Shown piece by piece: positions 11,024 to 22,015 of a stretch of 64,000 nt of DNA. The position numbers were made by a program, and so were the translations under genes. How positions within the stretch are numbered: the stretch's first letter is position 1; each line of letters starts with the position of its first letter. The DNA is from Lagopus muta (taxonomy: Eukaryota > Chordata > Aves > Galliformes > Phasianidae): positions 682,001 to 746,000 of the forward strand of contig NC_064443.1 of the NCBI RefSeq assembly GCF_023343835.1, read 5' to 3'. The notes below the pieces were generated by a model that was not told the DNA's origin, made no database searches, and saw only the letters and a program-made list of their open reading frames with translations.

Positions 11024-12587
11024 CTGCAGAGAAGAGCCTCCTGCTGGCCCCACTCACCGTTTTGTCACTACATTTCCGTTTTTAATTCTTTTTTTTCCAC
11101 TTTTTTTTTTTTTTTTTTAAATTTTCTTTTAATTCTAAGTTTCTTGTTTAGAAACAAACAGACATGCTGAGCAATCACTGCAGTGTTTCAGGACTCCTGA
11201 GATGACAGCCCCTGTGCCTCAGAATGGAATCTGTGCCCTGGGAAACTGCTGTGATGGACTGACACGTCCTGAGCACAGCAGCTCTCCCAGCCTGCTATGG
11301 GAGCTGAGCCATGGGCTGGGGCACTGCAAGGGCACTCAGAGCTTCCCACACATGTGAGGCCACCAGGCCAGCTCAGCTCTGTGTCACTGCAGAGAGACTG
11401 AGAAGATCAAACACAGCAGAACCTCCCACTACCACCCAAAGCTCTGTACCTGGAAGAGAGGAGAAGGACTGAGAACTGCACTCACCCACTTGCGGGGCCT
11501 TCCTCGGGGCCTCTTCCCAGCAGGAGGTTCTACCTACATTGAAAACAACAGATATATTTTCATCTCTTGCATCTGCTGGGCACCACCATTAATACACTTC
11601 ACTCGGACGAAGTGAACTCTGCACAATGATCTTGCAGGACAAGCAGCAGAAGCAGCCAAGGCTGGAGGAGGACAGCTGTGGAGGAAGCGCCCACCAAATC
11701 GCGCTGATTGTACATGGAAACCATGCAGCACAAAAGCAGTGAAGTGCTGAGCAGGCAGCAGCAGCACGGGAGGGCTGGGGCAGCTTGGACAAAGGTCGCA
11801 GAACTGGTAGGTCTAACAGCAGCAGCTGACAGTAAACCAAAATAGGGGCAGCCTTTCCTTGGCCGTCAAGAGAAACCTCCCCACTTGTCCCTCTCATACA
11901 GCCAGCATCTCTCCTCCCCTTGCTAAAGCACACAAGCCACTTGCTGTTACCATTTGTCCAGTTACAGTGCTCATTTTCTTGCTTCCTTTTGGCCTTCCTC
12001 GTGGCTTTTTCTCTGGCAGTGAGCCCACAGCATCATCCTGCAACAAAGAGAAAATTCAGCAGGGTCACACCTGAAAAACCTATCTGGTTGTCTCTGCTTT
12101 TCCTGATGCTGAAACACATTTACCACTAATTTCATGTACATTTTGTCTTGGTGAAATGGATGAGTTGCTAGGATCCCAACCACAGCATCTGGAACAGGGC
12201 CAGAGCAGCCTGTGCACCAACTACCGGTGCAGAAACAGAGGGCTGTGACACCTGAAAGTCTCCAGACTGCAGCAGAGACCTGAGCAGCTCCTCCCATTCC
12301 ACTCCCTGGTCTGAGCAGCTTTCCATGTGGACACCAGAACACCTCTGACACCCCAGGGCACACACACTGCTACTTTCCTGAATAGCCTTAATATTTACTA
12401 CAGAAAACCTTGGCTTTCCTTGCTCTTGGCCGCCTACAGATCCTACCAGGTTAACGCTGGGCACCTCAGGTAGACTCTATAGGTGACATGCACTCACCTG
12501 TGGCTGTTTCTTTGGTCTTCCCCTCTTTCTCTTCAGGCCTTCAGTCAATGGGGAGGGACCAGGGTTCTCCAGGCTCTCACTGCTCAT
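11009..12587 (-). CDS. HMGA-like AT-hook chromatin protein, compact multi-exon gene (overall model)
   Basis: The model joins 12587-12498, 12037-11951, 11533-11486 and, tentatively, 11023-11009, giving about 79 residues. HMGA proteins are small, largely disordered nuclear factors. They bind AT-rich minor grooves through three AT-hooks (core RGRP) and help assemble enhancer complexes. Each of the first three exons carries one hook: KRKRGRPKKQPQ, then KKPRGRPKGSK, then KRPRGRPRKW. All junctions are phase 0 with GT/AG borders, and introns are about 460, 417 and 462 bases. From recall, vertebrate HMGA2 also places one hook per exon, with the second exon 29 codons and the third 17; here they are 29 and 16. 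The intact introns argue against a processed copy. The linkers differ strongly from HMGA1 and HMGA2, so I infer a separate family member and give no symbol. The acidic C-terminal tail of the family was not found. A lineage-specific duplicate or an HMGA1/2 ortholog with diverged linkers are the alternatives. Confidence 0.72.
11087..11120. repeat. poly-T tract
   Basis: An uninterrupted run of 18 T (11101-11118) follows a run of 8 T. It lies in intron 3 of the proposed HMGA-like gene, where it reads as poly-A. Confidence 0.95.
11486..11533 (-). CDS. HMGA-like exon 3: AT-hook 3
   Basis: This is sixteen codons, VEPPAGKRPRGRPRKW, between an AATGTAG acceptor and a TGG|GTGAGT donor. The last ten residues, KRPRGRPRKW, are identical to the third hook of HMGA2, and the exon ends exactly after the Trp, as HMGA2 exon 3 does. 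The first six residues differ from HMGA2 (KAEATGE). If the donor were not used, the frame would read through 18 more codons to a stop at about 11430, giving a different short C-terminus. A possible 36-base intron there is too short to be credible. The strong consensus donor favours splicing to a downstream exon. Confidence 0.85.
11951..12037 (-). CDS. HMGA-like exon 2: AT-hook 2
   Basis: This is twenty-nine codons (87 bases), bounded by a TTTGTTGCAG acceptor and an ATG|GTAACA donor, and entering and leaving in phase 0. The centre reads EKKPRGRPKGSKK, nearly identical to the second hook of HMGA1 and HMGA2 (KRPRGRPKGSK), including the downstream GSK that is diagnostic of this hook. The flanks are unlike either paralog: an acidic start (DDAVGS) and a neutral Thr/Ser/Met-containing end instead of the Lys/Ala-rich linker. 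The exon length equals that of human HMGA2 exon 2 as I recall it, although the hook sits one residue later. Intron 1 (12038-12497) is about 460 bases and intron 2 (11534-11950) about 417. Confidence 0.85.
12498..12587 (-). CDS. HMGA-like exon 1: start codon and AT-hook 1
   Basis: This is thirty codons from ATG at 12587 to a CAG|GTGAGT donor (GT at 12497-12496). The start has A at -3, a good Kozak position, and no other in-frame ATG follows within the exon. The N-terminus begins MSSES and is rich in Ser, Pro and Glu, as in HMGA proteins. Near its end comes hook 1, KRKRGRPKKQPQ, followed directly by the splice donor. In HMGA1 and HMGA2 the first hook also sits just before a phase-0 junction, ending in RKQ-type residues. 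Hook 1 here has KRGRP where the relatives have GRGRP, so the core RGRP is kept. The 5' untranslated part and promoter are not obvious: the 200 bases upstream have no CpG enrichment and no clear TATA box, so an untranslated first exon further upstream is possible. Confidence 0.85.
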
Positions 12588-12599
12588 CTTGGCACTTTG

Positions 12600-14400
12600 C
12601 ACAGTTTCCAGACAATAATCCAACAGCTTGTTTTCCCATAGAATAGTAAAGAGAAATTGTCTCCTCTTTTCTTCCCAATCTTGTTAAAGATTTTCCTCTA
12701 CCTGCAGGGCTGGAGAGAGAGAATCAGGTGTGACAGCTTGCAATAGTTTTTATCAGCTGGGAGAGCCTGGGACTCAGCAGACATTTGGAAGCACAAGTGT
12801 GCTGTATAAATGTTAATGAACTGTTCTCTTACACAGTCCATTTCTTGGCTTTCTGGGATTTTTAGCTAAAGGAGGTGATTGCTACAGGTGAGTGAATGTG
12901 TTGGTGTCTGCATCTACTCTTCTCCTTTGCTAGCCAGATTTACCCAGGCTGGCAAAGATGTCTTCAGCTCTCTGAAATTTCCTCTTTGTAGGCTTCCTTG
13001 GTCTGGGGAGGAAGCAGGTGGGGGGCAGAGTGGCAGCAGGGAAGTCATAACCACCACAGTCAAGAGTAAAGCTTCAGTTAGAGCTCCTGCATTATCAGAT
13101 ACCACAGCAGAGCACCCTACACCAGAATGTATTGGGGTACGAACAGTCCAAGAAGCGAATTTGGCTCTGGAGCTGCCTCCCCAGTTTGTTCCCTGTCTCT
13201 GGTTCAATAGGCACCATTTGGGCCACAGGAGTGACGAGCTGACACAGCACAGAGAACTGAGCCTCTGTGCTCACTACCTGCTTGTCACCCAAGCCTGGAT
13301 TTTGCTTCAATCCTGAGTGCTAATTGGTCTTACACAAGTTCTGTATTAGCAGGATCATCAGTTCCCATTCTCCCTTTAGTGCCTGCTTTGGTTGGAACGA
13401 GCCTTGAACTGACTTCTTTGTTCTCAGAAATAACTAAGATCATAAGCTGTTGAGAGAACATAGGAAACCACTGACTTTCCTTGCTTCTTGAGTTTTCTCC
13501 TCTGGCATTACTGCTGGGAAGACAGCAAGCTGACTGCAGGCCTCCATGGCCTCACACCCAGAGCAGGTGTCAGATGGAAGGAAACATTTGCAAAAGCTCA
13601 GCTGGGACAGCATGGGATGTGGGGTCATTTCTCTTCCTTGCACATGAGGCAAACCCCAGCCAAGAAGATGAATACAGCTGCCAGCTTGCTGATGGGCTTG
13701 GACAAGGCACATGACCTCCCCTGGGACTTTGCTCTCCTTGCACGAGAGGAGGAAGGAGCTGGTAATGCTGGATGAATCCTCTCTGCTCTGTGACCCTCAC
13801 TGCAAAATAAATAGCTGGTAACTGTGCATCCCTAAGCAGCTTTGTCAGGTTTTTGCCTTGAGTGTTGCTGAGTGCTCTGCCTCCCCAGCAGGCTGCACCT
13901 GAGGTGATAATGGCAGCGTGGCCGTAAGGGCACAGCAGCCCCTTGTAGAACAGTGTGGGCGTTTTCAAAGTGATGCTGTGAGCAGGAGCTAGTTCCAGTT
14001 CCCAGCTACCTACTGAACGCCCTGGCAGTCCTCTGCACGCACTGCTGTGGCCCAGCTTGCAGGTGCTGCTGCACACTGAGTGCTTCTATCAGAACTCTGA
14101 TCAGAGGCTGATGGAAAGACAGAGCTCAGCTCAGGGCTCAGGCTGCATCTGGAGGGCAGGCGGTTAGGAAAAAAACATGTCTTTGTACTTGCAAGCCACA
14201 TACGGTTGCTACCAAGTCCCTGAGAGATAAACATGAAACGCATTGGCAGTCTCTTTCAGAGAGAAGCTGTGCTTTAACAAACTGTTACTAGAGCTTTGTA
14301 GATTGATCAGATGTTCATGTTACAATGACAAGAGAGCCTTAATTGAGATGATAACAAATATTCTGCCCTCCGGTCCAGCTTTTTTACTCTTCCCTTTCCA
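12600..14400. other. upstream flank of the HMGA-like gene
   Basis: The promoter of the minus-strand gene could lie here, but there is no CpG island and no clear TATA box on the minus strand close to exon 1. Open frames of 145 codons (12879-13316, plus) and 168 codons (14076-13570, minus) have no recognised product. Confidence 0.4.
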
Positions 14401-14401
14401 G

Positions 14402-14512
14402 GCATTTTCTGCCCAGAACTGTGCCTCTGCTGGCCCTGCGGGGTGTCTGATGCCTGGTGAGCCCCAGCCTGCCCCTGTGCCCGCAGGAAGGCAGTGGGTG
14501 TTGCCAGAGCAG
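14402..14512 (+). CDS. possible internal exon, product not recognised
   Basis: A long pyrimidine tract ending CTTCCCTTTCCAG (AG at 14400-14401) and a CAG|GTAAGC donor enclose 111 bases. One frame is open throughout in phase 0 and gives 37 residues that are Pro/Ala/Gly-rich with one QW pair. The other two frames contain stops. Both splice sites look good, but short exon-like stretches arise by chance and no family is recognised. It lies 1.8 kb upstream of the HMGA-like start on the opposite strand. Confidence 0.2.
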
Positions 14513-17500
14513 GTAAGCATGGGCCAGATACCTGCGAGGAGGTGAGCTGCTCTGGCAGCATGGCTTCTGCCTCACAACACGGTCTCTGGAAAGCAAGTTG
14601 GTGCCTCTTTGGATTCAGGTCATAATGTTAGCATGGAAAAGTAATGCTGGAAACATGAACACGTCCTTGAGAAATATATGCGCCTTTTTCCCCCCATTTA
14701 TCCAGGTATCACCAAAGCATAAGGGATGGGATGAATGATGGGGTATGCGGGCACTGTCAAAGATAATGCATGTACCTATGCCTGGGTGATAAAAGTCTGC
14801 CCTCCTATCAGCACAGCACAGTTAAGCATTTTTGTTATTTATTCTTCTGCGCTGTCTGCTTGGTCACATCACAGGGGACGTGCAGAACCCTGACACCACC
14901 TCTGGCAGAGGCAGCAGGAGAGCTTCCAGCCTTAATTCTCTATTCCTGAGAAACGCGTGCGGTTGGGACAGGCACTACAGCCATTGCTCTTACTGACACA
15001 GCCTCTCTCGTGAGCTTCCTGTAGCTGAAACCTGCATTAAATCAAGGTCTTACGTGACAATAATCAAGTGGGAGCAAGCACTGCTTACAGAAGTCATTTT
15101 TCCCCAGATGCAAAGAAAGCCGCTTCTTGCAAGATGATCATTTTCTACATCTTGCCGGACTGACACGCTCTGCAATGCCTCTCACATAGCTGGCAGGCTC
15201 TCCGCAGCCAGGAGGGCATGCAAGCACACAGACTACTGGGAGACAGCTGAGTCTTTGTGCATCCTTCCCATCACCCACCTAAGGCACACGCTTCTCGAAG
15301 CCTGGTCTGAAAGGAAAGCGCTGGCAGAACTATACAAGCATCACTCCTTTGAGCTTTTGTAGGGCTTACAAGACTCAACAGAGAGGAGGGCACAAAGCAA
15401 AAGCAGACATGGCAGTTCTACTTCAGGCTTTGTAACAAAGCTTCCCAGAGAGAAAAACAAATCAATACCATCTCTCACTGCACACCAAAAGCCAAGGATG
15501 CTTTCTAGGGTCGCTGCGCTCACTGCTGGGAGCATCCAGTGGTGCTGACTTCCTTCCTGCACATCCAGGAGGGCCGCAAAACCCACCCACAGGACTGTGA
15601 GCCCAGGTGACCTTTATCTCAGCCGTGCTTGCATTCTGAAAATGACACCAATGGGTGACTGTGTTTTTGGCAGTAGTCAGGCCTTTGCTGTGGAGCCCTC
15701 ACCTGAAGCAAAGCATCTTGTGTCCCTGATGCAGTCCCAGCAGAGCTGCATGGCCTAGCGCTTCCCATCCGCCTTACAGATGAGCTGTAGAAGGGCACAC
15801 CACAAAACTCTCCCACACCAGAGTTCTCAGGGCAGAAAAGCTCCTCCTGACGGCGATGCAGCTGGAGACCAATATGTGGCACTGAGTACTGTTCCCGAGG
15901 GGCCTTTCCCTTTCCATAGACTTCAGAGTGAGCCTTGGGAACTGGGTGCTGACTTGGAGAGGCAAATCACACAGCAGAACCCATCCCTGTTGCTTCCCCG
16001 GGGAGGCTAAATGTTGTGTTACGTCTCTGGGAGAAGTACAGCAGGACACAGGGTGCTGGGGGTTTAGCAGTATGCCTCAACCTGCGATACGCAGCAAGCA
16101 CTGCCAGCAGACCTAGGGCAGTGCCCACGTACAAAATGCAACGTTTTTCTCCGAGAGGAATGGGAGTTATGCTTATGATCATGGGAGAGCCCTCATTATA
16201 GCCTTAGCACTGCTGCTGTCTCTGAAATAACAGGAAAAAATGCCTGCGAAGCACAACTTCCACTGCTGTCATGTGTGACAAAACAAAGCCAGAGGGCTTC
16301 ACAGTTGCAAACGTTGTCCCTCTCAGTCCCCCCTGCAAGAGGTGGGAAGATGTGGTCCACACCCTGCATCAGACAGAGGAGAAAAGGCATCTACAGAAGG
16401 GAATTAAGAAATCAGGGCAGAAAGAAACCTTCATCTCAGAGATTGCAGGAATGATCTGCACACGTGTTATAAGAAATCACTTTCACCTTCCGAGAAATCA
16501 AATGCTCACATTTTTTCAGAGCTCACCCGGGGCAAGAAGTCCTGCAGCTTGTCACGGTGCCCCATGGAGTTCTCTATCCGAGAAGCAGGGCAGCACACTG
16601 CAGCACCTCCCTGGGGAGGAGCAGTGGCAGTGGCCTTCTGGCAGGCACCCCTTCCTTATCTGGCAGACTCTTCTGTGGAAATGAGGAAGTTCTGGCCACT
16701 AAATCAAGCTTGTGTCAAAAGCAGGTTAACTGTCACAGCCTTATAAATCACATTGCAGGCATAAATAACATCTCTAGATGCTTTCCCTCACAGCTTTGGG
16801 CGGCTGGTCTACATCTTCTTTGGTCTTATGCTCTCAAGGCCAATTTAGCATCATTCATTTTTGCACCACAGCCCTTCAGCAGCAGTATTTCTCTCCTCCA
16901 TTTGGAGCCCACTCTACCAGATATATTTAAACACGTGGGTCAGATCTCCTCCATCTTGTGAGGCTGGTTCCGTGCAGGTGATCATTTCTCCTGAGCATGT
17001 TGGTTGTCATTCATGGCTTTTCCAACCTGAGCTCAACACTTGTGAATATGATAAGATTCTTACAGGTCTATAAGAACAGCCTGACACAACTATCTGAAAA
17101 GCATAGGCTGAAGAACATTTAGCAAGGGAAAAAAAATTAAACAATTTGGTGCCTGTGTAGGTTAATAGGAAGAACTTTCAACGCAGTTCAATTAGCAAGC
17201 TAACCTCCAGCAGATCCCTGCTGGTAGAACAGCCAGCTCAGAAAACAAAGCATGTAAGCTTACAGAGGACTACAGATAGAGGATCTGTACAGATTTCCAT
17301 GCTTCACATCACTGCTAGAGACCAGCTCAAGGCATGAACAGGAACTTGTGCATTTCTGCCTCCAGTCACATTTCCGACTTCATTTCGGAACTCTGCATAA
17401 CCCAAATGAAAGTGCCTGCATGCGTTTCAGTTCCCCATCCACAAAATGGTGCGTAGCTCCCAAGTGCTCAGTGTGCTGAGGCCGAGGGGAAGAACCTGAG

Positions 17501-18279
17501 CGGGGCAGGAGAGAGCACGTTCAGCCAGCTGGGCCAGGTCCTCATCCTGTGAGTTCCTGTCCACTACAAGACAGAGCCGGACGCGTGCACAGCTACTGAG
17601 AAGAGCCGCTGGTGACAGTTTCAGGCAAAGATGTGGACCATGATGCTGCACCATGGTCCCATTCACACTGGCCAACACAGGACACTCCTGGTGGGCTGCC
17701 AGGCAGCCCCATGCTGCTGAGCACCAGGACATGCCCCACTGGGGCCAAGCTGGAGCTCCTGCCCCAGGCACAGGGCACCGCTGAGTGCAGGGCAGGGCTG
17801 CCCACCACTCTGCCCTGAGCCCCACAGCACCTCTCCCCAACGCAGGGCTCAGCTCACACATCCATCCAAGGAATGTGCACCAACATCAGGACCTCAAGTG
17901 TTGAGGCCAAGCCCAAGGTCTCAGATCCTCCTTCAAAAATCAAGCCACACGGTAGCATTTAATGCCTCTGCTACAGTTCAACCTGTATACATCCCACCAC
18001 TACACATTAGGAACACGAAAAGATTCTGCCCTAAACAATTTGTATGGAGCCCTGGATGTGCACTGAAGGGCTCTCCTGCCTCTTGGTGACCTTGTCCAGG
18101 CACCACTGCCAAAAAGAAATATAAACAGTGGAGAAAAAGACGGTATCTGAGGGGGGAATAAGAGAATAAAGAGAAATCTGTGCCTACTGAAACAAAATCA
18201 AGTCCTCTCTTATTTGAGAAGGCATCATGCCTCACTCGCCTGCAGTTACCATCATGGTCAGTCCAGCCACGGGCACCCA
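14513..18279. other. no recognised feature
   Basis: Unique-looking DNA. Two regions of overlapping frames (15.6-16.1 and 16.3-16.96 kb) show nothing that I can identify. Confidence 0.45.
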
Positions 18280-18900
18280 CAGAACACGACAGCGTGCACA
18301 GCTCCAGGAAACGGCCCTGTGCCTCCCGCCTGGCACCGGGCAGCCCGAATCCTGGGCCGTAACCGCTCACAGACTCTGTTACCAAGAGGTGGATTCCGAA
18401 CCCCAGCGCCTTGCGGACGAGCCCTGCAGAGCAGGCGGTAGGAAAGGGAGAGGTTACCTGGAGAAGAGTTGGCAGCACCAGAGCGCGGGCAGGGGGCAGA
18501 GCCCAAAGCCGGCACCTTGCGCGCAGGCAGGAGCAGCTACACGGATCCTCTGTGCGCGCTCATTCCTGGAGTCCCGCAGCGAGCCGAGCGCTCCGTGTGT
18601 GCTATGGAAAGCAGTGTGAGCACTGCCGGCACTGCCCTTCTGATGGCAGCCCTGAGCACTGGCAGAGGGCGAAACCGCGCTGGCCCGGCTGCCGGGAATC
18701 ACAACGCACTGGCAGCGACAGAGCAGAAACCCGCAGCCCGACCACCAACAGCCGGCAGCCCAGCGCTGCCCTCCCTGAAAGCAGGACCTGCTGCCGGCTG
18801 TGACAGGGGTGAAGGGGACACGTCGTTTCACAAGTTTCCCTCTTTACGGAGGCGTGCGGGAATCATGCTGACCCTGAAAAAGCAAAGAGAAAACCCAACC
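18280..18900. promoter_or_regulatory. CpG-island-like segment, candidate promoter
   Basis: CpG dinucleotides are dense here (roughly 40-45 by eye in about 560 bases) in sequence near 60% G+C, while flanking kilobases are CpG-poor. In birds and mammals this usually marks a promoter. It could serve a plus-strand transcript, since the frame from 18604 runs into a GTAAGT donor. It could also serve a minus-strand untranslated first exon for the HMGA-like gene 6 kb away: a CAG|GTAACC donor-like site lies near 18455 on that strand. Confidence 0.5.
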
Positions 18901-18973
18901 AGGTGGCGGCTCGGGAAGGCTTGTGACGACAAAGTCGTTAATGCAAGCGCCAAATGCGTTCGGAGCACTGCTG
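18604..18973 (+). CDS. possible first coding exon in the CpG island, not recognised
   Basis: ATG at 18604 has G at -3 and +4. The frame stays open for 123 codons to a CTG|GTAAGT donor at 18973/18974. The translation is Ala/Gly/Pro-rich, as expected from CpG-rich DNA, then becomes Lys/Arg-rich near the donor. I recognise no domain, and GC-rich DNA favours long chance frames. The combination of island, start context and donor is the only support. Confidence 0.18.
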
Positions 18974-19237
18974 GTAAGTCACAGATGAAGACAGGAAGCT
19001 GACTTTTCAGCTGAGATTACACACCTTGAGAAAGGAGATGTCGCATGGCTCTGATTTAGGCACTGTACATTCATGATGTGAACAACCCTCAGAGCTGAGA
19101 AAACTCCCTCAGGTACTGGTGACCACCTCGGTATCTGTCAGACACACATGGGGTCCTCAGCACATCACCATTAGCAAAAGCAGGCAGTTGAGAACTGCAG
19201 TCTCTACAGTGTTCGTGGGAGATAGGGGATCTGATGA

Positions 19238-19566
19238 TGTCTGTAAACATCTGAAGGGAGCTGGGAGGCAAATGGATGAGGCCAGGCTCTTCTCAGTGGT
19301 GTGCAGCGATAGGACAAGGAGCAATAGCCTAAAACTTGAACATAGGAAGTTCTGTTCTAACGTGTAGAAGAGCTTCTTTACACTTAGAGTTGTGGAGCAC
19401 TGGCACAGGCTACACAGAGGGGTGGTGGGTTCTCCTTCTGTGGCGGTATTCAAGACCCATCTGGACACCGAGCTGTGTGACCAATTGTAGGGAACTGCTT
19501 TAGCAGGGGTTGGACTCAGTGATCTCTTCAGGTCCCTTCCAACCCCTGCAATTCTGTGATTCTATG
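19238..19566 (+). mobile_element. CR1 LINE 3' fragment
   Basis: Typical CR1 blocks occur in order: AGGCTCTTCTCAGTGGTG, GGACAAGGAGCAAT, GGAAGTTCTGTTCTAAC, GTGGAGCACTGGCACAGGCT, GCAGGGGTTGGACTCAGTGA and CAATTCTGTGATTCTATGAG. It is 5'-truncated. Confidence 0.92.
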
Positions 19567-21334
19567 AGAGCCCAAGACTGTCCAGCAGTAAGTTGCTTAT
19601 ACAGACAGCACAACTAAATAACCCAAACAGTAATGTTTCTTAGAGCCACGCACAGAAAAAATCGAGTTGAGTTCCTGAGCAACTTCCAACAGCATCACCA
19701 AAGGAACCTGAGCCACTGCAGAATATTACTCGTGACCTTATTAACACAGGAATGCTCGCCTGCATGGCTAAGGATGCACAGAGCTCAGGCAGCATGCAGG
19801 ATCCCAAGCTGCCACACACATCCGACGTGGCAGCAGGGAAGTCCCTCACCTCGGGGGGGATGGCACACACAGCAGGCAGTGCCTTGCTCATAGGTAGGCA
19901 GCGCTTGGTTTGGAAGAAGAGTTTCTCGCTGGGCATCTTAGGCAAAGCGGCTCTGTCAGAGCTCCTAATAAAGCAACAGCAGCACTGATGTTGGGAAGAG
20001 CCACTGCAACATGTAATCCAAAAATTGCAATGGAGCGGATGGATTTGAGAACCTGGAAATGATTTTCTCTTAATCCAAAGCCTCACTTCTGTGCAGCTCA
20101 TCTACCAAATACCACACTGCATATACCCTACCGTACTGTTACTGAGATATGCAGACTTTTCCCTTTTCTTACAAAACATTTAGTATTATTTTAGCATTAT
20201 TTACTGCTATTTTAAAAACCTTTCCAAAGGCAGAGCTGCATGTGTGCTGTACGAGCAGGCATCGTGGCTGGGTCAGAACCCCAGCTGCTTGCCTTTGCAT
20301 GAAATGGAGGAACCTGCACATGGCAAGCAGAAATCAAACTCCGTTCTGCAGCACTAACACAGAGCCTGCTGTCCTTTCAATTTTATCAGTGCTAAAGAGC
20401 ATTATTGGTGTTGTAGAGATTAAACTTCTAGTTAGGAAATGTCAGATAAACAAATTGGCACATGCAGCCCGGTCTAGTCCTTATTGGGCATCTAACAGAT
20501 GATAACCACTGCCATCCCATCATTACCCTTGGCCAGAGCACAGATCTTTCATATTGGACTGAAGCATCTCTCCCAGAAAACGACATATCCTCGATCTAAG
20601 GACATCATAGGACGGGGAATGTGCCACCACCCCTGGACACGTGTTCCAGCATTAATCCCTTTAACAGGATGCTTAATTTACAGTTTGATTCCCGTGCTTT
20701 CAGACTGCGGGCACCAGCTCTTATCATCCTTCCCTCAGATAAGCACCCAGCCTACCTGCTCCCCGCCTCCCCTGCTCGGCAATACTTCTACATTGTTATC
20801 AAGGCCACTCACACTATTCTTCAAATAAAAATAAAAATAATTGAATTAAGCCGATTGAGCTTCTTGAGCCTCACACTGCAAAGATTTTTATTTTTTTTTT
20901 TAATAATTTCTGTGTCTCTTTCCTCGGTTTTCAACATCAGTACCTTTTAAGAAGAGGGCCACCAAAACGGCTTGCCCTGCTTCAGAAGCTACTTTGACCC
21001 CCGTTAAACCACAGGTAAAATTAATTCCTCTGTGTCACTCCTGTGGTTTAACAGCTAAGGATCATACAGGCTCTTTAAGCAACAAGAGCATTTTTTTACA
21101 GCATTCCCATCCATTTCACAAGCTGTCCCTTCCATCGACTTAACACTTCTTTCCTCCCTTGCTGACCAGTTCCTTATTACACCACGCAATCCTTTTACAG
21201 AAGGTAGAACTGCCTGCTTCAGCCTGGATTTCATACTAGCAATCCTTATCCTGCCATTTAACTGCTCTACAAATGCAATTAAGTGGTGAGTCCATTGCTG
21301 CCACGTGATATGGGGTAGTTGCATCCCCCAGTCG
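19567..21334. other. no recognised feature
   Basis: It lies between two CR1 copies. A T-rich run near 20885-20902 is the only low-complexity sequence. Confidence 0.45.
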
Positions 21335-22015
21335 AACCCACCACCAGGGCAGGTTCTTTCAGTAGGTTGCACAGGAAAGCATGCAGGTGGGTTTTGAATA
21401 TCTCCAAAGGAGACTCTACCACCTCCCTGGGGCAGCTTCTTCCAGTGCTCTGTCACCATCTCAGTAAAGACTTCTTCATCACGAGGCAGCACTGAAAAGA
21501 GCCTGACCCATCCACTTGATTCCTGCCCTTTTGATATTCATAAGACCCCCTCTCAGCCCCCTCTTCTCCAGGCTGACCCCAGGTCACCCAGCCTTTCTTT
21601 GTAAGGGAGTTGCTCCAGGCCCTTAACCATCACTGTCACTCTTCTGGACTCTCCAGCAGTTCCCTGTCTTTTGTGCACTGAGGAGCCCAGAACTGGATGC
21701 AGCACTCCAGCTGTGGCTTCACCAGGGCACAGCAGAGAGGAGGATCAGCTCCCTCGCCCTGCTGGCCACCCTCTTTCTTTGCAGTGCACCCCAGGATACC
21801 ACTGCCCTTCCTGGCCACCTGGGTGCACTGCTGGCTCATGGCCAACCTGCAGCCCACCAGGACCCCCAGGTCCTTCTCTGTGCACAGCTCCCCTGCAGCA
21901 GCTCAGCCCCTGACTGCACTGATGCATGCAGTTATTTCTCCCCAGTTGTAGGACTACGTGTTGCCCTTGTTGAAGCTCATAAGGCTCCTTCCCACTCAAC
22001 TCCCCATCCTTCCCA
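21335..22015 (-). mobile_element. CR1 LINE fragment, antisense, internal part
   Basis: The antisense CR1 blocks CTCAGCCCCCTCTTCTCCAG, GAACTGGATGCAGCACTCC and CCACCAGGACCCCCAGGTCC are present, as is CCCTTGTTGAAGCTCATAAG. Read on the minus strand, part of it resembles the ORF2 C-terminus, with LVKPQLECCIQFWAPQCTKD. The 3' terminus at the low-coordinate end is diverged or missing. Confidence 0.88.

Noticed and set aside
11433..11485. 36-base intron between exon 3 and an acceptor ending TCTCTTCCAG
   Set aside because: It is too short for a vertebrate spliceosomal intron; the site may only be part of a read-through isoform.
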